From the NCBI GenBank assembly GCA_964618455.1, contig CAZUAQ010000009.1:77276-141275 (forward strand): a stretch of DNA of 64,000 bases, read 5' to 3'. Position 1 is the first letter of the stretch; the number at the start of each line of letters is the position of its first letter. A program made the translations under genes and the position numbers. The notes below the pieces were generated by a model, which was not told the DNA's origin, searched no databases, and worked only from the letters and a program-made list of their open reading frames with translations. The DNA comes from CAZUAQ01 sp964618455 (GTDB lineage: Bacteria; Planctomycetota; Phycisphaerae; UBA1845; PWPN01). Positions 17,113 to 26,589 of the stretch are shown one piece after another.

Positions 17113-18504
17113 CTACGCTCCGCCGTTACTCCCGGAAGCATCACCGCCGTTCGACCCGTCATCGCGTTTACCGCCTCGCGGTCGGCGACGCCTGCGCCTC
17201 CGGCGACGCGACGTGCCGTCTTTCCCGGACGACTCGCCCGAGGCATCGCCCTCCGACTTTTCATTCGAATCGCTCGCGTTGCCCGCCTCGGCCGATCCGG
17301 AGTTCTCCTCCGTCGGGGCGCCATCCTGGGATCGGCGTCTTGACTTGCCACGCGACCGGGATCGGCGCGAGCGCCTCGACGTCCGCTCCTTATCCGCGGA
17401 CTCATCTGAAGTCACGTCCCCGGTTGAGGATTCCGAAGTCCCTTCGCCCGACCTCTCGGCGGGCCGCTTCGATGCCGGTCTGCGTTCACGGCGATCGGGA
17501 CGACGGTCGCGGCGTTCCCGCTCGCGTTCTTCCCGGGGTGGCGGTTCCGGCACGCCCCATTCGAGGATGTCCTCGGCCACGACCGTGATGACCTTGCCTT
17601 CGTCCGTGTGCAGCTTGACCAGTTGGGTGAGAATCTGCCGATCGATGACCCGTCCGGTGCCATGCGCGGTACTGATCCGCAGGCCGACACGCGGCAGCTT
17701 CTTGTTCATCTCCTGGTAGCTCTCGTGCTCGTAACGCAGGCAGCACTTCAGCCTGCCGCAGCGCCCGCTCACCTTGGCGATGTCCAGCGTGGTCTTCTGC
17801 AGCTTGGCCATGGACATGCTGATCGGCTTGAGGGTCTTGAGGAAATTCTTGCAGCAGCACTCCCGCCCGCACGTCTCGACGTCGGCCAGCAGGCGGGCTT
17901 CGTCCCGGGCGCCGATCTGCCGCATTTCGATCCGGGTCTGAAATTCCGAGGCCAGCCGGCGCACCAGTTCGCGGAAGTCGATGCGCTCCTCGGCCATGAA
18001 GTAGAACACGACGCGCTCACCGCCGAAGATGTGCTCGCAATCGACGATCTTCATCTCCAGCCCAAGCTCCGCCGACAAACGCCGGCAGGTGGCGAGCTTA
18101 TCCGACGTGTTCTCGACGATATGCTCCCACTCGTGGACGTCGGATTCCGTGGCTTCCCGGAGAATGCGGCCGTTCTTCAGGCGGAAGGTATCTCCGCCGC
18201 TGGTTTCCGCGTAAGACCGCATGGCGTCGCGTGAGACCGACTTGTCACATCCGAAGCAGGTGAGGCTCACCTGCTCGCCGAGTTCGATTCCACGGTCGGT
18301 CGAGACGACCACTTTGGCCCCGCAGGAGAATTTCATGTCCGGCGGGTGCGAGAACTCACCAATGTGCCGCATGCTGCCGTAGCGGACGGCGGTGGTGGGG
18401 TAGATCTTCTCCAAGCCGTTGCCGCATCGCTCCTTGGCACTGGCACACCCTCCGCAGACAGGGAGGCTCTGCGTCGTACTGCCGTTTCCGTCCTGATTCA
18501 CCAT
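17113..18504 (-). CDS. ricT: PSP1-domain protein of the RicT (YaaT) family with a basic disordered tail
   Basis: A 463-residue protein. The PSP1/RicT core (~65-320) has CGAKVVVSTDRGIELGE, VFYFMAEERIDFRELVRRLA, CGRECCCKNFL and SGRCGRLKCCLRYEHESY; these cysteines match those that bind iron-sulfur clusters in the Bacillus RicT-RicA-RicF complex, which affects RNase Y processing. N-terminal CGGCASAKERCG adds more cysteines. From ~325 onward the chain is Arg/Ser/Glu/Gly-rich and ends in a (R)9-like run, typical of RNA-associated disordered tails and absent from Bacillus RicT. RicA and RicF homologues are not nearby. Confidence 0.88.
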   Translation of the reverse strand: MVNQDGNGSTTQSLPVCGGCASAKERCGNGLEKIYPTTAVRYGSMRHIGEFSHPPDMKFSCGAKVVVSTDRGIELGEQVSLTCFGCDKSVSRDAMRSYAETSGGDTFRLKNGRILREATESDVHEWEHIVENTSDKLATCRRLSAELGLEMKIVDCEHIFGGERVVFYFMAEERIDFRELVRRLASEFQTRIEMRQIGARDEARLLADVETCGRECCCKNFLKTLKPISMSMAKLQKTTLDIAKVSGRCGRLKCCLRYEHESYQEMNKKLPRVGLRISTAHGTGRVIDRQILTQLVKLHTDEGKVITVVAEDILEWGVPEPPPREERERERRDRRPDRRERRPASKRPAERSGEGTSESSTGDVTSDESADKERTSRRSRRSRSRGKSRRRSQDGAPTEENSGSAEAGNASDSNEKSEGDASGESSGKDGTSRRRRRRRRRPRGGKRDDGSNGGDASGSNGGA

Positions 18505-18724
18505 TCAAGTTCCGCCCATCCAAACCATCGTATGAGTTCGCGATACGCTTCCGCTTACGCACTCGCGTGAATCGAGTTGTCATCCTCAAGTATAGCGGAT
18601 ATCGAAGCTTGTGAACATGATTCGAGCTCAGGGATGCCCGTCCCGGGAACGATACAGCCCGGTGAGACTGGCGGTCAGGCGCACACGCTTGACCGGCGGG
18701 GTGGGGGTCCTAAGATGATCGCCC

Positions 18725-20101
18725 ATGAAGTACATTACCTCGCTCACAAGTCGTTTCGGAATGGTCACTCTCGTCTTGCACGTCATGTCCGGATGGGCGG
18801 TCGCTGAGAACCCGCGCGAGGTTCCACCGTACGGACCGGTGACCTGCGACGACGCGTCACTGCTCGTGCCCCCGGAGGGCTACAAGGACACCAGGGCATT
18901 CACCATCGCCAAGACGCCGCCGACGATCACGTTCACTTCGTTCCGGCATCTGCCGCGGCTCGAAGGAACGGACGGGCTCTGGTCGCTCTGGGGCGAAGGA
19001 ATCTGGGCATCGAATGGAAGATACTACACCGGCGTGGGCGATCATCGCGGCGTGGACGCCCAGACTTACCTGATCGAGTACGACCCGAAAACGAACCGGC
19101 AACGCGTCGTGGTCGACGTGGCGAAGCTCGTGAACCTCAAGCCGGGCGACTACGGCCACGGCAAGATTCACGGACGCCTGGACGAGATGGCCGACGGCTC
19201 GCTCTTTGCCGCGACCTACTGGGGCGGGCACCCGGACAATCTGTCGCCGGAGGAGAAGAAGAAGATCGGTGGCGTGCTGTTCCGCTATGACGTCAGGAAG
19301 GACGAAGCCGAATTGATCGACATGCCCTTGCCGGGGGACAGCTTTCCAATGCACGCCTCCGACACGCGGCGAGGCATCTTTCATGCGCTGGGGGTGTACG
19401 GGGGCTACGTCGCGTACGACCTGGAGAAACGCGCGTGCCTCTACTGCGTCGAGAAGCTGCCCGACGGCGTGACGTGGGACGCGCGCTCGACGTTGATCGA
19501 TCCGAAGACCGGCCGTTGTTACGGAACCGCCATGGACGGGACGCGGCAGATCATCTATTTCGATCTGAAGGACATGGCGTTTCACAAGACCAAGGCATTT
19601 ATTCCGGCGGATCCCGTCACGGATCGGGAGAGACCGCGGCCCTTCATCCGGGCGTACACGCGCAAGCGCATTGGCGGTGAATTCTTCGTCGCGATGACAT
19701 ACGACGGCGTGACGTTCAAGTTCTTTCCGGACGAGGAACGCGTCGAGGATCTCGGCTTCAACTGGGCGGACGGCTTGTACTGCACATCAATGGCGCTCTC
19801 ATCGGACGACAAGTACATTTACTACACGGTCGGGGCGCATGGCTCGACGTGGGAGTCCGGCTCCCCGATCATCCAGATGGACACGCGGACGTGGAAGAAG
19901 AAGGTGATCGCCTTCCTGCACCCGACTTTCCAGGAGGAGCACGGCTACGTCTTCGGCGGCTCGTACTCGATCGCCCTCGACGACAAGGACGCCAACCTCG
20001 TCATCGCGTGGAACGGCAACTTCCGCCGCGCCGAAGAGAAGGGCGAATCCTTCGGCCATCCGTCGTTCATGCACATCGCGATTCCGGAGTCGGAACGTTG
20101 A
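18725..20101 (+). CDS. Secreted beta-propeller-like protein of unknown function
   Basis: A 458-residue exported protein; residues 1-27 form a signal peptide (LVLHVMSGWAVA). The body has repeated short strands with small turns and DP-K motifs (YDPKTNRQRVVVDV, FRYDVRKDEAELIDMP, DPKTGRCYGTAMDG, MDTRTWKKKVIAFL), the usual look of a propeller with Kelch/SGL-like blades. No catalytic motif is recognised. It is monocistronic and divergent from ricT. Similar proteins are common in planctomycete glycan-use regions, so ligand binding or lactonase-like activity is possible but unproven. Confidence 0.7.
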   Translation: MKYITSLTSRFGMVTLVLHVMSGWAVAENPREVPPYGPVTCDDASLLVPPEGYKDTRAFTIAKTPPTITFTSFRHLPRLEGTDGLWSLWGEGIWASNGRYYTGVGDHRGVDAQTYLIEYDPKTNRQRVVVDVAKLVNLKPGDYGHGKIHGRLDEMADGSLFAATYWGGHPDNLSPEEKKKIGGVLFRYDVRKDEAELIDMPLPGDSFPMHASDTRRGIFHALGVYGGYVAYDLEKRACLYCVEKLPDGVTWDARSTLIDPKTGRCYGTAMDGTRQIIYFDLKDMAFHKTKAFIPADPVTDRERPRPFIRAYTRKRIGGEFFVAMTYDGVTFKFFPDEERVEDLGFNWADGLYCTSMALSSDDKYIYYTVGAHGSTWESGSPIIQMDTRTWKKKVIAFLHPTFQEEHGYVFGGSYSIALDDKDANLVIAWNGNFRRAEEKGESFGHPSFMHIAIPESER

Positions 20102-20198
20102 GGGAGATTGGTTTCTCAAGTTCGCTTCAGAATCAAGTATTCAGCAACCTTGTGACTTACCTGTGTTCTCAGTAACACCCAGGTGATCTGATCGTAGC

Positions 20199-21470
20199 TC
20201 ACGGCCGCTCGAGGCGGAGGGGGACTTCGACGCGGGCGCCGTAGCTAAGCGGGCCGGTGGGCAGGAAACCCGGCGGGCCATCGGGCAGTGCCTGCCTGGT
20301 GGTCAGGCGGATCGTCCCTTCCCATTCGACGCCGAATTCGCTGGTAAGCGTGACCGTGCCGGACATGAGGCGGCGCACGGCCTGCTCGTCGATGGCGGTG
20401 CCCGTCGCGCCGCACCACGATACCACCGGAAGCGTAAACGTGGGGGGCGATTCGTCGGCGGTGGTGAAGCGGCGTGAGCCCAGTGTGAGGTAGAACGCCG
20501 GGCCGATCTGCTCGACCAAAGCGGTGAACGGAGCCTGTCGCCTCTTCACGATGACGTTGAACGTGCCGGTTGCACGGGGGTACTGGCGGAAGTTCTGGTT
20601 GATGACGGCGATGGTTTCATCAGCGGTAGTGGCTGCGGTCAGGGCATCGAGGTATTCGTCCGGGTCGAGTTGAAAGCGGATGCACAATGCGCGAGCCGCC
20701 GCCAGACGCGCTTCGGGATCGCTCCCGTTGCTCAGTTCGATGAGCCGGTGCGCACCGATCGCGCGAAGGACGCGACGCAATTCCCGCATCTGGTTGGCGC
20801 CGTCCGATTCCAGCAGGGGGGTGACGTCGGTGAAGTCACCTGCCGCGACGAGCCAGGTGGCGCCGTCGCGAAAGTCCGCCCGCTGCGCATTCAACGCCGT
20901 GTGAGCGACGCGACCGAGATTGGCGTCGGTCACTTTGCCTGCGAACGCCTCGCGGATCTCGTATTCCCCCGCTCCATCGTTAACGCGTGCCGCCGCCTGG
21001 GCGACCTGGGCGTCGTCGACGAGATCATCGGCGGTCTTCTCGGCAATGCGGGCAACGCTGTGCATGAACCAGAAGAGGCCCGCCCCCACAAGCGCGATCA
21101 CCGCCATGATGATCAGTGGGCGAACCGGGATGAAGTCCCATACAGACTCCTTGACATCGTCCGCATCGCGTCGCTTTCGCTTGTGGACGACGCCGGTGAC
21201 CTGATTGGCGCCGCACTCCGGGCAGGAAACCTGGCCCTCGTTGAGCGGCGCGTCGCACATGATGCAGCTTCTGAGTTCCTTCTCCTCCTCCGGCGGGGGG
21301 ACGCCGATCCATGAATCCTCACCGAGATCCGAAGGGACCCACTCGAAGGGCGGTCGCTTGTCGCCGATGCGAAAAGGCTCATGACAGCCGGTGCAGATGG
21401 CGGTCTTGCCCATGCCTTCCACGCGTGTGCGGAAGGTGCGTTCGCAATGGGGGCACATGATGCGAATCAT
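20199..21470 (-). CDS. Zinc-ribbon membrane-anchored protein of unknown function
   Basis: A 423-residue protein starting at ATG 21470 (IRIMCPHC follows at once). The N-terminus has an MJ0042-like ribbon (CPHCERTFRTRVEGMGKTAICTGC as two CxxC pairs) and a second CIMC...CPEC ribbon. One TM segment (PLIIMAVIALVGAGLFWFM, ~residues 118-140) follows. The outer part (~160-423) has helical and beta-rich stretches without recognised motifs. The start has a poor ribosome site; ATG 21554 in frame is the alternative. The layout is shared with another protein here (59969-61360). Confidence 0.7.
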   Translation of the reverse strand: MIRIMCPHCERTFRTRVEGMGKTAICTGCHEPFRIGDKRPPFEWVPSDLGEDSWIGVPPPEEEKELRSCIMCDAPLNEGQVSCPECGANQVTGVVHKRKRRDADDVKESVWDFIPVRPLIIMAVIALVGAGLFWFMHSVARIAEKTADDLVDDAQVAQAAARVNDGAGEYEIREAFAGKVTDANLGRVAHTALNAQRADFRDGATWLVAAGDFTDVTPLLESDGANQMRELRRVLRAIGAHRLIELSNGSDPEARLAAARALCIRFQLDPDEYLDALTAATTADETIAVINQNFRQYPRATGTFNVIVKRRQAPFTALVEQIGPAFYLTLGSRRFTTADESPPTFTLPVVSWCGATGTAIDEQAVRRLMSGTVTLTSEFGVEWEGTIRLTTRQALPDGPPGFLPTGPLSYGARVEVPLRLERP

Positions 21471-21655
21471 GCCATCGGATCCCCGAGGATTCCTGGACCA
21501 GGTCGGAATTCGTTCCCCTGACACGTTCAGGAGGATTCCCTCAGGAATCATCATATCGAAGCCCGTTGACCTGGGTAGAGGGCAGGAAGAAGCACTTGAC
21601 GCAGCATTATTAGGAGTCTCTAATAAAAAAATTAGCCATATATAACATCCGATGC

Positions 21656-21684
21656 TTGCAGTTGAGTCTCAATTTCAATATATA
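21656..21684 (+). promoter_or_regulatory. Promoter of the OprB porin gene with TTGAGTCTCAA palindrome in the spacer
   Basis: TTGCAG (21656-21661), 17 bases, TATATA (21679-21684). The spacer starts with the perfect palindrome TTGAGTCTCAA (21662-21672). Upstream at 21607-21626 a 20-base sequence TTATTAGGAGTCTCTAATAA has 7-bp arms and the same GAGTCTC core. This is the pattern of a repressor operator overlapping a promoter. Confidence 0.6.
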
Positions 21685-21738
21685 GATATCTACTATTGCA
21701 TGTGATACTTGGATTTCCTTCTCGACGAGGCGATAGCC

Positions 21739-23166
21739 ATGATTCATTTCAGGAGTGCGGGTCCGGACGTGGTCGGTTTTGTTTTGCTGATGTGTGTCTT
21801 CACGCTCCCGCTCACCAGCAGGTCCGCCGCGGCGGAGCCGGCATCTCTTCATCTGGGCAGTCCGGAGGAACCCCAGGATGCTGCTCCCTTCAAGTCCTCA
21901 AAGCAGGCGGACGCACCCGCAGAGGATCAAATGTATCTCTTAAGCGATGACGATGGACACGACCCTCGGTTTTATTGGGGACGCCACGTGGAGGAATCAC
22001 GTACCACGGGCGATTGGGGCGGTCTTCGCACTGACTTGGAGGAGAACCGCGGGCTCTCCATCGATGCCACGTATATCGGGGACTACTGGAATAACGTGGC
22101 GGGGGGGCTGAATACCTCGGATGCCCACATCTACCAGGGTGCCGTGGATCTCGCACTGACGCTCGATACCGATGCGACGGGACTTTGGGAGGGCGGTACG
22201 TTCTTTATCGATTTTCAGAATCTGCACGGCCGAAGCATCACGGAAGAGTACGTCGGCGATCTACAGACGCTCAGCAATCTGGATGCCCCGGCGTACACGC
22301 AGGTATCCGAGTACTGGTATGAGCAGCGGCTGTGGGACGACCGCGTTCGTGTGAAACTTGGCAAGATCGAAGTGAACGCCGACTTCGCGTACCTCGACTA
22401 CGGTGTGGAGTTTCTTAACTCGACGCCGGGTGTGGCGCCGACCATCCCGATGCCGACGTTCCCTGATCCGGCGCTCGGCGTGTCCGTGTTTGTTGAGCCG
22501 GTGGAGTGGTTGTACGGCGGCGCGGGCGTGTACGACGGCTTCGGTGAAGGGACGGGTTCGCGATGGGGGTTCGACACCGCCTTTCATGACGAGGACGACG
22601 CCTTCACAATTTATGAACTGGGCGTTCGGCCGGAGTGGGCCATCGGCGGGGAAAGCTACCCGGGCCGTTACTACGTCGGCGGGTGGTACCACAGCGGGGA
22701 CTTCGAGGAGTTCCCCACGCGTGAGCCGTACTCAGAGACCGAGGTGATGGGCACGACCGTTGCCGATGGTAACAAGGGCGTGTACCTCGGTGTGGACCAG
22801 TGGCTTTTTCACGAGACGCCGGGCGACGATGAAGACGAGCAGGGGCTGGCGGCGTTCTTCCAGTATGCCTGGGCACCGGGGGCGGTGAATGAGATCACGC
22901 GGGTGTGGGGCGGCGGGCTGCGCTATGCGGGACTGGTGCCGACGCGCGACACGGATGTGACTGGACTCGGGCTGTTTCACGCCAAGCTGAGTGACCGCAT
23001 CCGCAAGCTGGAGGACCGCCACTCCGAAACGGTGATCGAGATGTTCCACCGCATTCAGATCACACCGGCGATCGCGATCCAGCCGGACCTGCAGTACATC
23101 GTGAATCCCGGCGGCGCCGGCCGCGACGTTCTGGTGATCGGTGCACGGTTCGAGGTGGCGTTTTAG
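21739..23166 (+). CDS. OprB-family carbohydrate porin
   Basis: A 475-residue outer-membrane protein. ATG 21739 follows GAGG. A signal peptide (VVGFVLLMCVFTLPLTSRSAAA) is followed by a Ser/Pro/Asp-rich stretch, then the OprB barrel: WGGLRTDLEENRGLSIDATYIGDYWNN is the family's first block, with QRLWDDRVRVKLGKIEVNADFAYLD and many alternating strands. It ends in Phe (GARFEVAF), the outer-membrane insertion signal. OprB porins admit mono- and disaccharides. It is divergent from the zinc-ribbon gene, with an A/T-rich control region between them. Confidence 0.88.
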   Translation: MIHFRSAGPDVVGFVLLMCVFTLPLTSRSAAAEPASLHLGSPEEPQDAAPFKSSKQADAPAEDQMYLLSDDDGHDPRFYWGRHVEESRTTGDWGGLRTDLEENRGLSIDATYIGDYWNNVAGGLNTSDAHIYQGAVDLALTLDTDATGLWEGGTFFIDFQNLHGRSITEEYVGDLQTLSNLDAPAYTQVSEYWYEQRLWDDRVRVKLGKIEVNADFAYLDYGVEFLNSTPGVAPTIPMPTFPDPALGVSVFVEPVEWLYGGAGVYDGFGEGTGSRWGFDTAFHDEDDAFTIYELGVRPEWAIGGESYPGRYYVGGWYHSGDFEEFPTREPYSETEVMGTTVADGNKGVYLGVDQWLFHETPGDDEDEQGLAAFFQYAWAPGAVNEITRVWGGGLRYAGLVPTRDTDVTGLGLFHAKLSDRIRKLEDRHSETVIEMFHRIQITPAIAIQPDLQYIVNPGGAGRDVLVIGARFEVAF

Positions 23167-23294
23167 GATCATGTGAAAGATTCTCACACTTTATTTATCA
23201 CTATCAAGCATTCGTAGGAGTCGGTATAATCCCTTTCTGTGGGAGGCGAAAGCGTCCTTGATCAAGTTGTTTGTTGCAATGGAAAGGGGAACCG

Positions 23295-24704
23295 ATGCAG
23301 CAGTCCATTCGATCTCGAAAATTGGTTTTACTCTGCCTAATTGTGCTGGCTGGCGTCGGAGGTTGCCTGCGTGGCAAAACACATCTGACGATACGCCGTG
23401 ATGGTTCCGGAGCAATCGAACAGGAACTTACTTTTTCAGACCGCGTCGTCGTGGCTTACGAAGATCCTCTGCCTGTCCCTGGTGTGGAGCGCCCCAATCT
23501 GGATGAAGAAGCTGTACGCACGTTCGTCGATGATGCCATCGAAATTGATTTCATTCAAGTGAAAGATCAAGACGATGGGGGGCGATACATCCACTGGAAA
23601 GGTAGCTTTGGCGATTTACAAGCATTCCTGAACACATCTCTGGCCACAGACATGCTGGAGCTCACTATCGAGAACAGGGAGCAAGGCCGGGCAGTCATCA
23701 GTACAGGTATTGCTCGTGTCCATGGGTTTCCGGCTGACCAAGGCTTGAACCTCATGTATGGTCTGGCAAAAGGCAGCTATCTGGAGACAGTGATCACCTG
23801 TCCCTATCCAGTCCTTGAAACCAACGGCGTGGTCTCCGGGAAGGAAGAGGATACTGTCACATGGACGTTGGATCTTCGAAATCGAAAGGCCTTGGAACAA
23901 ATCAAGGCAATGTACCCATCGGGCGATTTCAAGGGGTATGCGGAATTCGCCTTAGACCCGGAGGCAATCCAATTCGCTCTGCCAGATGAAGAAGTGGATG
24001 TGATTCCGGCAGAGGACGCAGGTGTCGACATTCAGGTGACATCCGTGCGATGGAGCAAAGTAAATAACCTGAGCATTCCGAGATGGTCCTCGCCAGAAGA
24101 AGATGATCTCGACATCCGGCTGAGACTGGATTTCCCGGAATCCACGATGTTCAAGGCGTACTACGATCCTGTCGTCGTTAGCCTGGAAGATGATCAGGGT
24201 CGGAGCCTGATCACAGAAGAACGAAGCCGTTTTTCTGCGCGAGCTTCTGAGATCAGGCCGGGCATGAGTTCGAGCATGGGGCTTACAGGGTTCCGAGCGC
24301 CTTCACGAAATGTGAAGGCAGTTCAGCAATTGAAGGGCTACGTACCCCTGGTCAAGAGACGCAAGAGCAAGACGATAATGATAGAGAATCTACAGGCAGT
24401 CGTGGGCAAGTCACTCACGGGCTATGTTGATCTGGATGCAATTGGCTTTGAGATTCCCGAAATCCAAGACGATACTCTCTATCTTCGGTTACCCGAAGGC
24501 GACGAGAAGATTGAGTCGATCATCATGATCGGACCCGAGGGGCAACGAATCGGCCGAAACGGGAACTCGGGATACACCAACGGTCAATACGAATTCGAGT
24601 ACGAACGCCGTATCGACAACGCCACTCAATGCGAGGTAAAGCTGATCGTAGAGGAAAGGATCGTCCGACTTCCGTTCGAGATCGATCGGATCGAACTGCC
24701 TTAG
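23295..24704 (+). CDS. Lipoprotein of unknown function
   Basis: A 469-residue lipoprotein; ATG 23295 follows AAAGGGG. The signal (VLLCLIVLAGVGGC) ends in a lipobox Cys. Right after it stands LTIRRDGSGAIEQELTF, a pattern seen in LppM/DUF3153-like lipoproteins, which supports a periplasmic beta-sheet domain. The rest (~50-469) is beta-rich with many Asp/Glu and no cysteines matching an enzyme. Base composition is less G+C-rich than its neighbours, which may point to a different history. A TATAAT (23225-23230) upstream is a possible -10 box. Confidence 0.65.
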   Translation: MQQSIRSRKLVLLCLIVLAGVGGCLRGKTHLTIRRDGSGAIEQELTFSDRVVVAYEDPLPVPGVERPNLDEEAVRTFVDDAIEIDFIQVKDQDDGGRYIHWKGSFGDLQAFLNTSLATDMLELTIENREQGRAVISTGIARVHGFPADQGLNLMYGLAKGSYLETVITCPYPVLETNGVVSGKEEDTVTWTLDLRNRKALEQIKAMYPSGDFKGYAEFALDPEAIQFALPDEEVDVIPAEDAGVDIQVTSVRWSKVNNLSIPRWSSPEEDDLDIRLRLDFPESTMFKAYYDPVVVSLEDDQGRSLITEERSRFSARASEIRPGMSSSMGLTGFRAPSRNVKAVQQLKGYVPLVKRRKSKTIMIENLQAVVGKSLTGYVDLDAIGFEIPEIQDDTLYLRLPEGDEKIESIIMIGPEGQRIGRNGNSGYTNGQYEFEYERRIDNATQCEVKLIVEERIVRLPFEIDRIELP

Positions 24705-24724
24705 TTGACTTATCGCGGCTCATC

Positions 24725-26419
24725 TTACTCATCCGTCACGTGGATGACCTTGAGGTAGCCCTTGATCGGCGTCGCGCCGTTGATGGTGATGTCGAAGTCC
24801 AGATCCTGCTCGAAGCAGGTGTGCACCTCGGTGAACAAGTTGCGCATGAGCTGCTTGTAGCGCTTCGAGGCCTCGTTGTTCTTGTGCTTGTCGAGCTCGC
24901 GGACCCACCAGAGGTCCCAGGCGGTATCGCGGGCGCCGGGGGATTCGAGCACGGTCAGATAGCCGTAGGGAATCGTGATCAGCACGTCGCGCTCCGGTAG
25001 CGGGCCGCGGATGCTCGGCCGCGGGTTCTCGGCGGCGTGCTCGCGCAGGATGCGCGACAGCTCCAACTGCTCGGGCCAGGGCAGGTGATGGCCGTGGTCC
25101 GATGTCCAGTACCAGACGAACCGCGCCCCCATGTCGTACGCGACCTTGACTGCCAGCGGGTTGAGCTTCGGGTCGGCCTGGCCGTAGATGGCGGTGCCCC
25201 AGTCGCGACCGAAGGATCGGGCCGGGCCGCGCATGATGGCGTAGGTGTAGCGGAACATTTCTTCGGCCGAGTGCTCGCGATCCAGCCCCGTCGTCGCCGC
25301 CACGTACTCGTTGAACTCGTCAAGCTGATACCGCCCCTCGTGTACGAACGCCGGCGCGCCGCCTTCCATCTGGTAATACGTCGTGCTGTGCCGCGTGTCC
25401 CATGTGACGAAATCGGTCTGAATGAACCGCATGCTGCCCATGCTGATACCGCCGCTGCGCAGTTGATGATCAACTTCATACGCCTTGTGGCGCACCTCGG
25501 CGCGGACGCGGCTGACCAGGGCGGCGATGAAATCGGTGAAGTAGGTCGAGTGCTTGTAGAAATTGCCGTTGCCGGACATGCGACACGATGGCTCGTCCAT
25601 GTAGAGCACGGGGCCCATCATGTTGGTGCGGTAGGCATCGGCGGGCCAGTGGAACGGTGTGTGCCCGTTATAACCGCGCCGGTAGTAAACCGGCTGGGCA
25701 CGAAGCCAGGGCTCGATGTCCGGTGTGAGGCTGAAGACGTTCATGCCGGCGTCGATGAGCTGCTGGTAATTCTCCTGCGTCCACTGGACGTAGCGGTAGT
25801 TCTTCGAGACGTCTTCGATGCGGCCCTCCTCGGCATCCTTGAAGGTCCGGCTGGTGGCGATCCAGAGTTCGCGATCGAGCTCGAGTGTCTTGACGTCGTT
25901 CCACGTCGGCCAGGAGCCGTCGCCCACCTCACGCAGGCTGAGCACGTGGCCGAGGTAGTTGCAGGTCTGCGGGAAGCCATCCTTGAAGCCGGTGTTGCGC
26001 GAGGGCCGGGGGACGTACCACTGATCAAAATGGCCCCAGGTGGGCACGAGGGCGCGCTCCGGGAAGTGAGCATCGCGATAGTCGTAAGTTTCGTCGGTGC
26101 CGGGCAGGTGGAGCTGATAACGCTGGAAGGTCAGCTCCGGTGCAGTCTCCGCCAGGGGATCGTGGACGGCGAACGGATGCGGTGTGGTCTTGGCGCGAAG
26201 CTGCATCATCGGCTCGCCGCCGTCTTCATCCTTTTCGTAGAGATCCATCTGCCACATGCCGCCGGGGCCGTTGGTGATGAGCACGCGGAGGAATCCGGGA
26301 CCGGCGGAGCCTTCACCGGGCAGGACGCGGTAGCGCGCCGTGCGGATCGTGTCGTCGGCGGTAGCGGTGGCGGTGAACGCGAAAGCAAGCGTGAGAAGCG
26401 CGAGACGTCGAGAAAGCAT
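24725..26419 (-). CDS. Secreted glycosidase-like protein, family not assigned
   Basis: A 564-residue exported protein. ATG 26419 is preceded by AGGAGG. Residues 1-23 form a signal peptide (LALLTLAFAFTATATA). A beta-sandwich-like N-terminal part (to ~200) is followed by a region that looks like a TIM barrel: GMNVFSLTPDIEPWL, MMGPVLYMDEP, SMGSMRFIQTDFVTWDT, FVWYWTSDHGHHLPW. Acids at MDEP and nearby strand ends could be catalytic, but no GH family is recognised. It is convergent with the lipoprotein gene (20-base gap). Confidence 0.6.
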   Translation of the reverse strand: MLSRRLALLTLAFAFTATATADDTIRTARYRVLPGEGSAGPGFLRVLITNGPGGMWQMDLYEKDEDGGEPMMQLRAKTTPHPFAVHDPLAETAPELTFQRYQLHLPGTDETYDYRDAHFPERALVPTWGHFDQWYVPRPSRNTGFKDGFPQTCNYLGHVLSLREVGDGSWPTWNDVKTLELDRELWIATSRTFKDAEEGRIEDVSKNYRYVQWTQENYQQLIDAGMNVFSLTPDIEPWLRAQPVYYRRGYNGHTPFHWPADAYRTNMMGPVLYMDEPSCRMSGNGNFYKHSTYFTDFIAALVSRVRAEVRHKAYEVDHQLRSGGISMGSMRFIQTDFVTWDTRHSTTYYQMEGGAPAFVHEGRYQLDEFNEYVAATTGLDREHSAEEMFRYTYAIMRGPARSFGRDWGTAIYGQADPKLNPLAVKVAYDMGARFVWYWTSDHGHHLPWPEQLELSRILREHAAENPRPSIRGPLPERDVLITIPYGYLTVLESPGARDTAWDLWWVRELDKHKNNEASKRYKQLMRNLFTEVHTCFEQDLDFDITINGATPIKGYLKVIHVTDE

Positions 26420-26589
26420 GAGGTTCCTCCTGTGGGTGGTCAATTCGGACCGGTTATGTTATCGATGATGCGGCTGGGGCGAAAGCTGGGACGAAACCCG
26501 TTGACGCCATCAACAGTGGTGACGTCGACGCGTTCGGGCGTAATTCGAGAGTTCCCGCCGCGCGAAATCAACCTGTGAGAGTACCAACG

